Of a DNA stretch of 64,000 nt, positions 11,949 to 20,976 are shown piece after piece. Made by a program: the position numbers and the translations under genes. The stretch comes from Mesorhizobium loti (GTDB lineage Bacteria; Pseudomonadota; Alphaproteobacteria; Rhizobiales; Rhizobiaceae). The DNA is taken from assembly GCF_001510895.1 (NCBI RefSeq), contig NZ_LPWA01000120.1, positions 50,001 through 114,000 of the forward strand, written 5' to 3'. The notes below the pieces were generated by a model. The model made no database searches. It saw nothing but the letters and a program-made list of their open reading frames with translations, and had not been told where the DNA came from. Each line of letters begins with the position of its first letter. Within the stretch, counting starts at the first letter, position 1.

Positions 11949-14219
11949 CTAGAGAGGAATGGAACGGTCGTCGGCAAAGGCTTGCAGCAGCGCCCGCATC
12001 GGCGTCCCTTGGGCCGGCGCCATCAAATTGTCCTTGAAGAAGGCTTCCAGCTCCTGCAGTGGCAGCTCGGTCAGCATCGCCTTGACCGGACCGATCGAGG
12101 CCGGCGACATCGAGATCGAGCGGAAGCCGAGGCCGATCAGCGCCATCGCCGAGATCGGCTTGCCGGCCAGCTCACCGCAAAGCGTCACCGGCGTATGGTT
12201 GCGCGCGCCGGCATCTGCGATCTGCTTCAGCACGCGCAGGAACGGCGCCGACAGCGTGTCGAACCGGTCGGCAAGCTGCGTGTTGCCGCGATCGACCGCC
12301 ATGATGAACTGGAAGAGGTCGTTGGAGCCGACCGAAACGAAATCGACCGCCTTCATCAGCTCGTCGAGCTGGAACAGCAGCGACGGCACCTCCAGCATCG
12401 CGCCGAGCTTGAGGCTGGTCGGCAGATGATGCGCGAAACGCGACAGATGCCTCACTTCCCGGTCGATGATCTCGCGCGCCTGCGCGATTTCCGACAGCTC
12501 CGTCACCATCGGCAGCATCAGCTTCAGCTCACGCCCGCCGCATGCCTTGAGCAGCGCGCGGATCTGGGTCCTGAGCAGGCCGGGGCGGTCGAGGGTGAGG
12601 CGGATCGCCCGCCAGCCGAGCGCCGGATTTTCCTCCTGCAGCGCGCCCTTGAAGTAGGGCAGCACCTTGTCGCCGCCGATATCGATGGTGCGGAAGGTAA
12701 CCGGCTTGCCGCGCGCGGCGTCGAGCACGTCGCGGTAGAGCCGCTCCTGCGCCTCGGCGCGCGGGAAGGTCGAGGCGACCATGAACTGCAATTCGGTGCG
12801 GAACAGGCCGATGCCAGCCGCGCCCGATTCTGTAAGCTGCGGCAGGTCGACGGCGAGGCCCGCATTCATCAACAGATCGACCTGGACCCCGTCCTTGGTC
12901 AGCGACGGCTTCTTGCGGAGTTCCCGATAGACCTCCTGCCGCCGCGCCCGGAAGCGGACCTTTTCCGCATAGGCGGCCTCCAGGTCGGACTGCGGCCTGA
13001 GGTGGATGGTTCCTTCCTCGCCGTCGACGATGATGGCGTCGCCGTTTTCCGCCATGGAAACGGCGCCCTTGACCTGGCCTGCCACCGGGATGCCCATGGC
13101 GCGGGCGACGATGACGACATGGCTGGTCGCCGCGCCATCCTCAAGCACCAGGCCGCGCAGCTTGTCCCTGGGATAGTCGAGCAGTTCGGCGGCACCCATC
13201 GAGCGGGCGACGATGATGGCGTCCTTGGGCAGCGAGGCCGCGACATCCTCCGGTCCGCGTCCCATCAGCTGGCGCAAGAGCCGGTTGGCGAGATCGTCAA
13301 AATCGCTCATCCGCTCGCGCAGGTACGGGTCGGTCATATGCAGCATGCGCGCGCGCATGTCGCTCTGCACCTTTTCCACCGCCGCTTCCGCCGTCAGGCC
13401 GTTGCGGATCGCCTCTTCCAGCCGGCGCACCCAGCCGCGGTCGTTGGCGAACATGCGATAGGCCTCAAGCACCTCGCGATGCTCGCCCTCGAAGGCGACG
13501 TCGCGACGCTCCAGCATGTCGTCGATGGAAAGCCTCAAGGAACCCAGCGAGCGGTCGAGGCGGCGCACCTCCTCCTCGCTGTCCTCGTTGAAGAGGTTGG
13601 TGACGACGATGCGCGGCTCATGCAGCACGACATGGCCGAGCCCGACGCCTTCGTTGAAGGAAAGCCCGGTGAAGCTCGCCGGACGGCTGAGGTCGAGCTC
13701 GAGCCCCGGCCGGGTGAGACGGGCGAGATCGCCAGTGGCGATCATCTCGGCGATCACCATCGCCGTCGTCTCCAGCGCCTCGATCTCATCTTCGCGATAT
13801 TGGCGCATGGTCTTGTTCTGCACCACCAGGACGCCCAGCGTGCGCCCTGCCCTCAGCACCGGAACGCCGAGGAAGGAATGGTAGATCTCCTCGCCCGTCT
13901 CCGGCAGGTAGGCGAAGGCCGGATGCTCCTGCGCGTTGGAGAGGTTGAGCGGCCGCGCGCTGGCGGCGATCGTGCCGACAAGACCTTGGCCGAGCCGCAG
14001 CTGCGCAAGGTGGACGGCTTTGGGGTTGAGACCTTCGGTGGCGTAGAGCTCGAGCACCGAATCGGCGCGCAGCACATAGAGCGAGCACACCTCGGCGACC
14101 ATGTTGGAGGCGATGTCGCGCACGATGCGGTCGAGCCGCTCCTGCGGCTCCAGCGGCTCCTGCATGAGCTCGCGGAGCCGTTTCAGCAGAACGCGCGGGC
14201 CACCGGCCATGTCACGCAT
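11949..14219 (-). CDS. ptsP: phosphoenolpyruvate-protein phosphotransferase PtsP (nitrogen PTS enzyme I)
   Basis: This 756-residue enzyme I passes phosphate from PEP to NPr, starting the nitrogen-related PTS relay that tunes metabolism and regulation in rhizobia. An N-terminal GAF domain (about residues 1-160) marks PtsP rather than sugar-PTS enzyme I. The phospho-histidine lies in GAATSHVVIVARAM and the PEP-binding barrel ends with the VTLCGELAGKP motif. ATG 14219 (MRDMAGGPRVLLKRL) fits the family; the frame is open 20 codons further upstream without homology. It follows lysC by ~80 bases on the same strand, a conserved rhizobial arrangement. Confidence 0.94.
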   Translation of the reverse strand: MRDMAGGPRVLLKRLRELMQEPLEPQERLDRIVRDIASNMVAEVCSLYVLRADSVLELYATEGLNPKAVHLAQLRLGQGLVGTIAASARPLNLSNAQEHPAFAYLPETGEEIYHSFLGVPVLRAGRTLGVLVVQNKTMRQYREDEIEALETTAMVIAEMIATGDLARLTRPGLELDLSRPASFTGLSFNEGVGLGHVVLHEPRIVVTNLFNEDSEEEVRRLDRSLGSLRLSIDDMLERRDVAFEGEHREVLEAYRMFANDRGWVRRLEEAIRNGLTAEAAVEKVQSDMRARMLHMTDPYLRERMSDFDDLANRLLRQLMGRGPEDVAASLPKDAIIVARSMGAAELLDYPRDKLRGLVLEDGAATSHVVIVARAMGIPVAGQVKGAVSMAENGDAIIVDGEEGTIHLRPQSDLEAAYAEKVRFRARRQEVYRELRKKPSLTKDGVQVDLLMNAGLAVDLPQLTESGAAGIGLFRTELQFMVASTFPRAEAQERLYRDVLDAARGKPVTFRTIDIGGDKVLPYFKGALQEENPALGWRAIRLTLDRPGLLRTQIRALLKACGGRELKLMLPMVTELSEIAQAREIIDREVRHLSRFAHHLPTSLKLGAMLEVPSLLFQLDELMKAVDFVSVGSNDLFQFIMAVDRGNTQLADRFDTLSAPFLRVLKQIADAGARNHTPVTLCGELAGKPISAMALIGLGFRSISMSPASIGPVKAMLTELPLQELEAFFKDNLMAPAQGTPMRALLQAFADDRSIPL

Positions 14220-14301
14220 CGCGGCTTCTTCTCCAATGGCACATTGCCCGCCGCAGTTTCTCCCGCGGCCGGCGCTCACGCAACAACTGACTCAGTTCTT
14301 G

Positions 14302-15555
14302 CTATTGCTTATCGAGCCCGTAGACGGAATGCAAAGTACGAACTGCAAGTTCCGTATAGGGACCGTCGATCAGTATCGAGATTTTGATCTCGGACGTCGT
14401 GATCGCGCGGATATTGATCGCCTTTTCGGCCAAAGCCTTGAAGGCAGTGGCGGCAACGCCGGCATGGCTTCGCATGCCGATGCCGATGACCGAGACCTTC
14501 GACATGCCGGCTTCCGATTGCACCACGTCATAGCCGACATCGGCCTTCAGGCGCTCGAGCACAGCCAGCGCCTTGTCGACGTCTCCGGAAGGCACGGTGA
14601 AGGTCATGTCGGTGAACTTGCCGTCCTCGGAGATGTTCTGGACGATCATGTCGACATTGATGTTGGCCTCGGCCAGCGGGCCGAAGATGCCGGCGGCAAC
14701 GCCCGGGCGGTCGCCGACGCGGCGCAGCGAAATTTGCGCTTCGTCCTTGGCATAGGCAATTCCGGTGACGACCTGCTGTTCCACGATCTCTTCCTCGTCG
14801 CAAATAAGCGTTCCGGGCGGATTGAGCAAATCCCCCATTCCGGGCGCGTCGGGATCGTCGAAGGACGACCGCACAAAGGTACGCACCCTGTGCACCATGG
14901 CAAGCTCGACCGACCGCACCTGCAGCACCTTGGCGCCGAGCGAGGCCATTTCGAGCATTTCCTCGAACGAAATCTTGGCCAGCCGACGGGCCTTCGGCTC
15001 GATGCGCGGGTCGGTCGTGTAGACGCCGTCGACATCGGTGTAGATGTCGCAGCGGTCGGCCTTGACCGCGGCCGCGATCGCCACGGCGCTGGTGTCGGAG
15101 CCGCCGCGGCCGAGCGTGGCGATGCGATTGTCCGGCCCGATGCCCTGGAAACCGGCGATGACCGCCACCTGACCCTCGCCGAAGCGCTTGATAAGGAACG
15201 CGCCGTCGATATCGAGGATGCGCGCGGCGCCATGGGCGTTGTCGGTCTTGATCGGAATCTGCCAGCCCTGCCAGGAGCGGGCATGCACGCCCATATTCTG
15301 CAACGTGATTGCCAGCAAGCCCGCGGTGACCTGCTCGCCGGAGGCGACGACGGCGTCATATTCACGCGCGTCGTGCATCGGCGAGGCCTCGCGCGTCCAG
15401 GCGACCAGCTCGTTGGTCTTGCCGGCCATGGCCGAGACGACCACGGCAACGTCATGGCCCGCATCGACCTCGCGTTTGACATGGCGCGCCACATTGCGGA
15501 TGCGGGCGATGTCGGCGACCGAAGTTCCGCCGAATTTCATCACGATGCGCGCCAT
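14302..15555 (-). CDS. lysC: aspartate kinase
   Basis: The 417-residue enzyme phosphorylates aspartate, the first step to lysine, threonine, methionine and diaminopimelate. The N-terminus has the kinase motif MKFGGTSVADI, and the middle has GRGGSDTSAVAIAAA (ATP/aspartate site). The C-terminal ~150 residues form two ACT domains (VTGIAYAKDEAQISLR, VSVIGIGMRSHAGVAATAF), indicating feedback control by end products. ATG 15555 begins MARIVMKFGG exactly at the family start. It is followed by ptsP. Confidence 0.95.
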   Translation of the reverse strand: MARIVMKFGGTSVADIARIRNVARHVKREVDAGHDVAVVVSAMAGKTNELVAWTREASPMHDAREYDAVVASGEQVTAGLLAITLQNMGVHARSWQGWQIPIKTDNAHGAARILDIDGAFLIKRFGEGQVAVIAGFQGIGPDNRIATLGRGGSDTSAVAIAAAVKADRCDIYTDVDGVYTTDPRIEPKARRLAKISFEEMLEMASLGAKVLQVRSVELAMVHRVRTFVRSSFDDPDAPGMGDLLNPPGTLICDEEEIVEQQVVTGIAYAKDEAQISLRRVGDRPGVAAGIFGPLAEANINVDMIVQNISEDGKFTDMTFTVPSGDVDKALAVLERLKADVGYDVVQSEAGMSKVSVIGIGMRSHAGVAATAFKALAEKAINIRAITTSEIKISILIDGPYTELAVRTLHSVYGLDKQ

Positions 15556-15776
15556 GGAAGCGAGATGCCTTTGATTGGAGCCGGCTTGCGGCCGGACGGA
15601 AACAAGCGCCCGGCAAGCCGGGCCGCGGAAATGCGCGGCCTCCTTAGCCAAAACATCAAGACTTCGCAAGCGATGGCGGGATAAGAGGGGCTCTGGTCGG
15701 GGTTCGAGGTCTCCTGACAGATTGTTGGTGGTCTGCCATGCGATAAGACGATGCGAACCATCGTATGGAGGAATTC

Positions 15777-16091
15777 ATGACCGAGACGCTGGAAATCGTC
15801 AGCTTCCGCCTCAAACCGGAGGCTACGGCCGATTTTGTCGCCCAAAATGGCGTCGTCACCGACTGGCTCGCGCGCCAGCCCGGCTTTCTCAGCCGCCATC
15901 TCGGCGAGCGGGACGATGGAAGCTGGGTCGATGTCGTGCGCTGGCAGAGCCTTGAACAGGCCCAGGCGGCGGCGCAGCGCATCATGGCCGAGATCGGCGA
16001 TTGCGAGGCGATGCAAGCGATCGAACCGGCCAGCGTCAGCATGAGCCATGCGGCGGTTGCACTGTCGAGGTTCGAGCCATCTGGCCCTTGA
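15777..16091 (+). CDS. small dimeric alpha/beta-barrel (ABM-like) protein
   Basis: The product is 104 residues. The pattern (EIVSFRLKPEATADFVAQN, then QPGFLSRHLG and DVVRWQSLEQAQAA) fits the ferredoxin-like fold of antibiotic-biosynthesis-monooxygenase and related dimeric alpha/beta-barrel proteins. No catalytic assignment is possible. ATG 15777 is preceded by GGAGG at seven bases; an ATG at 15765 overlaps that ribosome site and is unlikely. It lies between lysC and the convergent glycolipid-binding-like gene. Confidence 0.65.
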   Translation: MTETLEIVSFRLKPEATADFVAQNGVVTDWLARQPGFLSRHLGERDDGSWVDVVRWQSLEQAQAAAQRIMAEIGDCEAMQAIEPASVSMSHAAVALSRFEPSGP

Positions 16092-16097
16092 GCGGTT

Positions 16098-16661
16098 TCA
16101 GCGCAGCGCGATGGTCGTCCAAAGGCTTGGATAGTCGACAACGAAGCCGGACGGCGCGACCTCGAGCACCTCGTCGTAGTCGAATGCTGGCGCGGCATAG
16201 GCATAGCGGGTGCCGTCGAGGCGACGGTAGGTCTGATCGAGACGTTCAAGCCTCAGCTCGGGAAAGGCCAGATAGGCCGCGGGAGCAGGCGTCGGAATGC
16301 CGGGCCTGAGACCGAGGCGTCGGATCGGCAGAAGGTTCGTGGCGGGTGTGAAACCAAGGTCGAGGTCGACAAGGCCGGCCACCTGTATCTGCTTCTTGCC
16401 ATTCAGCGCCCAGCCGCCGTCGCCAAGCCTCTCGAACCGATAATCTAGCGTGTCGCCGCCGAAAAGCCCCACCACGCGCGCGGCGCGGGCCAGCCATCCG
16501 GCATCGCAGTCGATCTCGTAGGAGAGGCCGCACGGTGCGCCGCCCTGCAGGAACGCCGCCTGGCCCTTCAGACTCCAGCCATCTCCCGTCCTGGAAAGCG
16601 AACAGCAATCATGCCCTTCCTGGTCAAGCCGACGCCAGAGGATCGAGGCTATGGTTCGCAT
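16098..16661 (-). CDS. putative glycolipid-binding domain protein (DUF1089/PF06475-like)
   Basis: The ~187-residue soluble protein has no signal peptide. Its layout (WRRLDQEGHDCCSL, GWSLKGQAAFLQGG, CGLSYEIDCDAGW, then TPATNLLPIRRL and the C-terminal YAYAAPAFDY and VVDYPSLW) matches the family annotated as putative glycolipid-binding. The function is inferred from structure in that family and is not proven. ATG 16661 is preferred because GGAG lies seven bases before it; ATG 16667 is the alternative. It converges on the ABM-like gene six bases away. Confidence 0.65.
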   Translation of the reverse strand: MRTIASILWRRLDQEGHDCCSLSRTGDGWSLKGQAAFLQGGAPCGLSYEIDCDAGWLARAARVVGLFGGDTLDYRFERLGDGGWALNGKKQIQVAGLVDLDLGFTPATNLLPIRRLGLRPGIPTPAPAAYLAFPELRLERLDQTYRRLDGTRYAYAAPAFDYDEVLEVAPSGFVVDYPSLWTTIALR

Positions 16662-16879
16662 CGTCATTCTCCGGTTGATGTCTCCCCTTCGCTCGCAAGG
16701 CGGTCCTGTTTCACCGCGGGCCCAATCAAGCCGCCACATGCTGACAAACAGCGGCCGGTGCGAGGAAAGCGTGGCTGCCCGGCCTCCTCCCTGCCAGCAG
16801 CAGAAAAAACCTGCCTTGACTTTCTCCGCCGGGGACCCGACTTCCTAGCGTTCCCCGACTTCTTCGAGGAGACCCGCCT

Positions 16880-17629
16880 ATGCCAGAGCCCCGCCGATCG
16901 ACCATCGATGCCGGAGAAGTCGAGCGCTTCTCCGCCCTTGCCGCCGAGTGGTGGAACCCGAACGGCAAGTTCCGGCCGCTGCACAAGTTCAACCCGGTGC
17001 GGCTGGCCTATATCCGCGACCAGGTTGCCGCGCGCTTCGGCCGCGATCCGCGGGCGGCCAGGCCCTTCGAGGGCCTGCGCTTCCTCGACATCGGCTGCGG
17101 CGGCGGGCTTTTGTGCGAGCCGATGGCCCGGCTTGGCGCCGAGGTGGTCGGCGCCGATGCGTCGGCCACCAACATCGAGGTCGCCAAGCTGCATGCGGCG
17201 GAGGCGGGCGTCAGCATCGACTACCGCGCCACCACGGCCGAGGCGCTGGCCGATGCCGGCGAGACATTCGACGTCATCCTCAACATGGAAGTGGTCGAGC
17301 ATGTCGCCGATGTCGATCTGTTCGTCGCCAAATGCGGTGAGATGGTCCGCCCTGGCGGCATCATGTTCGTCGCCACCATCAACCGCACGCTGAAGGCGCT
17401 CGGCCTTGCCATCATCGGCGCCGAATATGTGCTGCGCTGGCTGCCGCGCGGAACGCATCAGTTCGGCAAGCTGGTGCGGCCCGAAGAGCTGGCAAAGGCG
17501 CTTGTCGCGGCGGGCCTCACCGTCATCGACCGCACCGGCGTCATCTATCATCCGCTGGCCGACCGCTGGCAGAAGTCCAAGGACATGGACGTCAACTACA
17601 TGGTGCTGGCCGAGAAGGCTTCGGTCTGA
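16880..17629 (+). CDS. ubiG: bifunctional ubiquinone biosynthesis O-methyltransferase UbiG
   Basis: The 249-residue SAM-dependent enzyme carries out both O-methylation steps in ubiquinone synthesis at the inner membrane face. Motif I is FLDIGCGGGLLCEPMARLG and the post-I acidic residue is in VVGADAS. The family hallmark FSALAAEWWNPNGKFRPLH is near the N-terminus and RGTHQFGKLVRPEEL near residue 190. ATG 16880 follows GAGGAGA at a normal distance. It is transcribed away from lysC, a common rhizobial layout. Confidence 0.94.
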   Translation: MPEPRRSTIDAGEVERFSALAAEWWNPNGKFRPLHKFNPVRLAYIRDQVAARFGRDPRAARPFEGLRFLDIGCGGGLLCEPMARLGAEVVGADASATNIEVAKLHAAEAGVSIDYRATTAEALADAGETFDVILNMEVVEHVADVDLFVAKCGEMVRPGGIMFVATINRTLKALGLAIIGAEYVLRWLPRGTHQFGKLVRPEELAKALVAAGLTVIDRTGVIYHPLADRWQKSKDMDVNYMVLAEKASV

Positions 17630-17642
17630 TCTTGACGGACCC

Positions 17643-18146
17643 TCAGGCTTCCAACGGCCGATAGCCGCCGCGCCAATAGATCAGCGCCTTGCCGGCGTCC
17701 TGTGTCCTGACCGCCTCGACCGAGCCGATGACGATCGAGTGCGTGCCGCGGTCGATCATCTCGTCCAGGCTGCAGTCGAAGGCGGCCACCGCATCGGCAA
17801 GCAATGATGCGCCCGTTTTCAGCGTCGTCCATTCGGCGCCTTCGTAACGGTCCTTGCCCTTGACGCCGCCGAAGCCCGAAAACCGCTCGGCCACGCGCTG
17901 GTGCTGGGGACCGAGCGAATTGACGCCGAAATGCCGGTAGCGTTCGATGATCGGCCAGGTCGATGAAGAGCGGTTGACGCAGGCGATCACCTTTGGCGGC
18001 TCCGCCGACAGCGACACCACGGAGATGACGACGAGACCGGAGCGGTCGTCGCCCACGCCCGCGGTGATCACGCTGACATTGCCGACGATGAGCCGCATCG
18101 CGGCGCGGAAATCCGCCACACTAACGGGACCTTCTGCGGTGGACAT
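17643..18146 (-). CDS. flavin reductase family protein (monooxygenase small component)
   Basis: The 167-residue protein has the FMN-binding split-barrel reductase pattern: ADFRAAMRLIVGNVSVITAG, VVSLSAEPPKVIACVNRSS, FGVNSLG and the C-terminal GTHSIVIGSVEAVR. Such enzymes use NADH to supply reduced flavin to a partner oxygenase. It starts 15 bases after the stop of the LLM-type monooxygenase gene, so the two very probably form one operon and one two-component system, like RutF with RutA. ATG 18146 follows AGGAGAAGG. Confidence 0.88.
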   Translation of the reverse strand: MSTAEGPVSVADFRAAMRLIVGNVSVITAGVGDDRSGLVVISVVSLSAEPPKVIACVNRSSSTWPIIERYRHFGVNSLGPQHQRVAERFSGFGGVKGKDRYEGAEWTTLKTGASLLADAVAAFDCSLDEMIDRGTHSIVIGSVEAVRTQDAGKALIYWRGGYRPLEA

Positions 18147-18161
18147 GGCCTTCTCCTGCCT

Positions 18162-19286
18162 CTAAGCCGCCGACTGCATCGCGGCCGGCGCGATGCGGAT
18201 GCCTCTCTGTTCGAGGATCGGCAGCACCGTATCGCGGAAATAGGTAAATTCCTCGATATAGTCGACGAAGGACAGCGTCGATCCGCGGAAGCCGGCCTCG
18301 TGCAGTTGGGTGATGCCGTCGGCCACCTGCTCGGGCGTGCCGGTGAGCGGGAAACCGCCATGGCCCGCCGCCATGCGGTCGCGAATGAGCGCGAGCAGAT
18401 CATGCGGAAACGACTGCGCATGCGCGAATTGCAGCCGCACCAGGTTGTCGACGGCCGCCCAGTCTGCATTGGCGCGGCCGAAATGTTCGAGATAGTCCTT
18501 TGCCTCCTTTTCCGTCGGCCGGCAGACGACATGGGCGAAGGTCAGCACGTCGACATCCCTGCCCGCCGCGTTTGCCTGCTCCTTCAACGCCGCGATCTCA
18601 TCCCTGGAACGCGACAGGTCGATCGCCGGCGTGAACAGGAAATCGGCGTTGCGAACGGCGAATTTGCGGCCCTCCTCCGATCCGGCCGCGTTGAGGATCG
18701 GCAGCGGCGCCGATGGGCGCGGGTCGCCCAACACATCCTTGAGCTTGAACCAGGTGCCGTCCCAGTCGAAAGCCTCCGTGCGGCTCCATAGCGCCTTGAC
18801 GATGTCGAACCATTCCTGCGCGTAGCCGTAGCGGGTGATGTGATCGTCGGGCAGCGTCAGGCCGAGCGCCTCATATTCCGGCTTATTCCAGCCGGCGACG
18901 ATATTGAGGCCGATGCGGCCACGGCTGATCTGGTCGATGGTGGCCAGTTGCTTGGCGACGACCACCGGATGGTTCGCCGCCGTATGCGTGGTGGCAAAGA
19001 CGGTGATGTTGCGGGTGAGCGCGAGCAGTCCAGCGGCCCAGGTGATCGTCTCCAGCACGTTGCCGTGGAAGTTGGTTTCGCCGCCATAGCCGATCCAGCG
19101 GGCGATCGGCAGCATGAAGTCGATGCCGGCTTCGTCGAGCAGACGCGCAAGGCGCAGATTATTGTCCCAGGAATTGGACCAGCGCTCCGGGACCTTGGTG
19201 ACGGTCATGCCGCCGGAACAATTGGACGCGAAGGTGCCAAGAAAGAAAGGTTGCGCATCGGGCGCGGTCTTGTCGAGCATGCTCAT
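18162..19286 (-). CDS. LLM class flavin-dependent monooxygenase (RutA/SfnG-like)
   Basis: The 374-residue TIM-barrel oxygenase shows the bacterial luciferase-like signature: NNLRLARLLDEAGIDFMLPI near the start, then AKQLATIDQISRGRIGLNIVAGW followed by KPEYEALGL, and GTPEQVADGITQLHEAG. Members oxidise sulfonates, sulfones, pyrimidines or aminocarboxylates with reduced FMN and oxygen. The substrate cannot be read from sequence: no other rut, ssu or sfn gene is beside it. ATG 19286 has a strong GGAGGAGG ribosome site. The downstream flavin reductase and the divergent regulator with a palindromic operator complete the locus. Confidence 0.87.
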   Translation of the reverse strand: MSMLDKTAPDAQPFFLGTFASNCSGGMTVTKVPERWSNSWDNNLRLARLLDEAGIDFMLPIARWIGYGGETNFHGNVLETITWAAGLLALTRNITVFATTHTAANHPVVVAKQLATIDQISRGRIGLNIVAGWNKPEYEALGLTLPDDHITRYGYAQEWFDIVKALWSRTEAFDWDGTWFKLKDVLGDPRPSAPLPILNAAGSEEGRKFAVRNADFLFTPAIDLSRSRDEIAALKEQANAAGRDVDVLTFAHVVCRPTEKEAKDYLEHFGRANADWAAVDNLVRLQFAHAQSFPHDLLALIRDRMAAGHGGFPLTGTPEQVADGITQLHEAGFRGSTLSFVDYIEEFTYFRDTVLPILEQRGIRIAPAAMQSAA

Positions 19287-19316
19287 TGCGATGTCCTCCT
19301 CCGTTTTTCGTTATAA

Positions 19317-19341
19317 TTTATGATAGAAAGTCTATCATAAA
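19317..19341. promoter_or_regulatory. perfect palindromic operator between the monooxygenase and regulator genes
   Basis: Arms TTTATGATAGA and TCTATCATAAA are perfect 11-bp inverted repeats around a 3-base AAG spacer. It is AT-rich in a GC-rich region and lies 30 bases upstream of the LLM monooxygenase start, inside its likely promoter. It lies 55 bases before the divergent winged-helix regulator gene. Its size and symmetry fit a dimeric MarR-type repressor, probably that regulator. Confidence 0.75.
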
Positions 19342-19396
19342 TCCATGTGGACGCAATCGCCTGGATCGGCGCATGCTTGGCACGAGGGAGAGGCAG

Positions 19397-19984
19397 ATGA
19401 ACGAGCGGCGCAAATCACTGGAAACACAGGAAGAACTGCTCGACCGCGGCTGGCATCTGGCACGTACGCCGCTGGAGATCGACGTCACCGAGGTCGAATA
19501 CGCCCTGATGCGCTCCTATGAGGCGTTCGGCCATTGGCAGGCCGAATGCCTTGCCACGGTAATCGAGTTTTCGGCCAGCGGACCCGAGAATGCGCTCCTC
19601 CACATCATCAGGATGAACGACCGGCCGAAAAGCATTCGCGATCTCGCCCAGATGACCAACCGCGACGACATCCCGAATATCCAGTACAGCCTGCGCAAGC
19701 TGTTGAAGGGCGGGCTGATCACGCGCACCGGCAGCGGCAGGGCGGGCGTCACCTATGAAGTGACACCGCTTGGCCACCGGGTGACCGAGCGCTATGCCGA
19801 TATCCGCTCGGTCCTGCTCATCGAGGCGGTGAAGCGCATTCCCGAGATGGCGGACAAGCTCGAGGATGTGGCGCGCACGCTGGAGCTGATGACGGGCATC
19901 TACGAACAGGCGGCGCGCGCCGCCGCCACCCATCGGCGCCGCCACCCGCGGCCGGAGCCGGGCGGCGAAGAAAACGCGGGCTGA
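19397..19984 (+). CDS. winged-helix (MarR-like) transcriptional regulator
   Basis: The product is 195 residues. The central winged helix runs from about LLHIIRMNDRPKSIRDLAQM through NIQYSLRKLLKGGLITRTG to VTYEVTPLGHRVTERYADI, followed by a C-terminal helical region and a basic, Pro-rich tail. This fits a MarR-type dimeric repressor. ATG 19397 (MNERRKSLETQ) follows GGGAGAGG; the frame is open upstream through the operator but lacks homology. Divergent placement with a perfect palindrome argues that it controls the LLM monooxygenase-flavin reductase operon and itself. The ligand is unknown. Confidence 0.8.
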   Translation: MNERRKSLETQEELLDRGWHLARTPLEIDVTEVEYALMRSYEAFGHWQAECLATVIEFSASGPENALLHIIRMNDRPKSIRDLAQMTNRDDIPNIQYSLRKLLKGGLITRTGSGRAGVTYEVTPLGHRVTERYADIRSVLLIEAVKRIPEMADKLEDVARTLELMTGIYEQAARAAATHRRRHPRPEPGGEENAG

Positions 19985-20017
19985 GGCTGGAACGCTAAGC
20001 TGCCTGGCTTTGCAGCT

Positions 20018-20908
20018 TCATGCTCGGCTGGCTCTGCGCTTGGTAGTGATGAACACGCCGGCGGTGATGATGGCCGCGCCCAGCCAGGTCAGCAGCTGAT
20101 AATGCTCGCCAAGGAAGATCGTGCCGGCAAAGAGCCCGACGGCTGCCGCCACATAGCCGATCTGGCTGAGATAGACCGGGCCGCCGACCGCCTGCAGGCG
20201 GAAGAAGAAGGCAAACATCGCCGAAGCCGACGCCACCTGTCCGGCGACCACCAGCGGCACGCCGCCGAGCGGAACAAACGCTTGCCAGCCGAAAAGCGTC
20301 AGGATGCCGACGAGAAGCAAGGTCGCGGACGCCAGATGGCTGCCGACGGCGAGCTCGATCGGGCCTGTATCCTCGGGCCAGTCGACGGTACGGTAGATGT
20401 TGCCTGCAGCGAGGCTGACCGGGATCAACAGCCCGATCGCTACCCAGAAATAATCGGCCGGCTGGCCGGCCTCGCCGCGTGTGAGCGCGACCATCGCCGC
20501 GCCGACAAAGCCGACGGCGATGCCGACGACGCCGAGCAGGTTGGGACGCCGCACACCGAGCAGGATCGAGAACACCAGTGTGATGACCGGCGAGAGCGTG
20601 AACATGATGCCGGTATAGCCAGCCCCAAGATGCGGGATGGCCGAGAACATCAACAGATTGGGAAAGGCGTAGGACACGGCGGCGGTGACAAAGAAATAGC
20701 GCAGCTTGTGCGCCGTCAGCCGGATACGCTGGCCAAGCAGCAGCAGCGCTGCCAGCAGCACGCCGCCGGCGCCGAGCGAGATGACGAAAGCCCATACCAT
20801 GGCCGGTACGCCGACGGCGGTTGCAAGCTTGCTGAAAGGCAGCGTCATGCCGAGCAGTCCGCCGGTGACGATCAGAAGGGCCGCTGCCGATTCCCAGAGA
20901 AGTTTCAT
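20018..20908 (-). CDS. EamA/DMT family transporter
   Basis: The 296-residue product has ten hydrophobic segments in two EamA repeats; for example GYTGIMFTLSPVITLVFSIL ends the first repeat and TWLGAAIITAGVFITTKRR closes the second. DMT exporters move metabolites or drugs out through the inner membrane. ATG 20908 follows AGGA. It is divergent from a MarR gene with a MarR-type operator between them, so it is probably an inducible exporter controlled by that repressor. Confidence 0.85.
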   Translation of the reverse strand: MKLLWESAAALLIVTGGLLGMTLPFSKLATAVGVPAMVWAFVISLGAGGVLLAALLLLGQRIRLTAHKLRYFFVTAAVSYAFPNLLMFSAIPHLGAGYTGIMFTLSPVITLVFSILLGVRRPNLLGVVGIAVGFVGAAMVALTRGEAGQPADYFWVAIGLLIPVSLAAGNIYRTVDWPEDTGPIELAVGSHLASATLLLVGILTLFGWQAFVPLGGVPLVVAGQVASASAMFAFFFRLQAVGGPVYLSQIGYVAAAVGLFAGTIFLGEHYQLLTWLGAAIITAGVFITTKRRASRA

Positions 20909-20976
20909 CTGGTTGGTCCTGTCGCTGCGAGGCCGCGCTTGGCGGCCACTCGAACTTAGGGTAAGATAGTGTAAAG

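Noticed and set aside
11943..14387. 814-codon open frame opposite ptsP
   Set aside because: Antisense shadow of a high-GC gene; His/Gln/Arg-rich and without domain.
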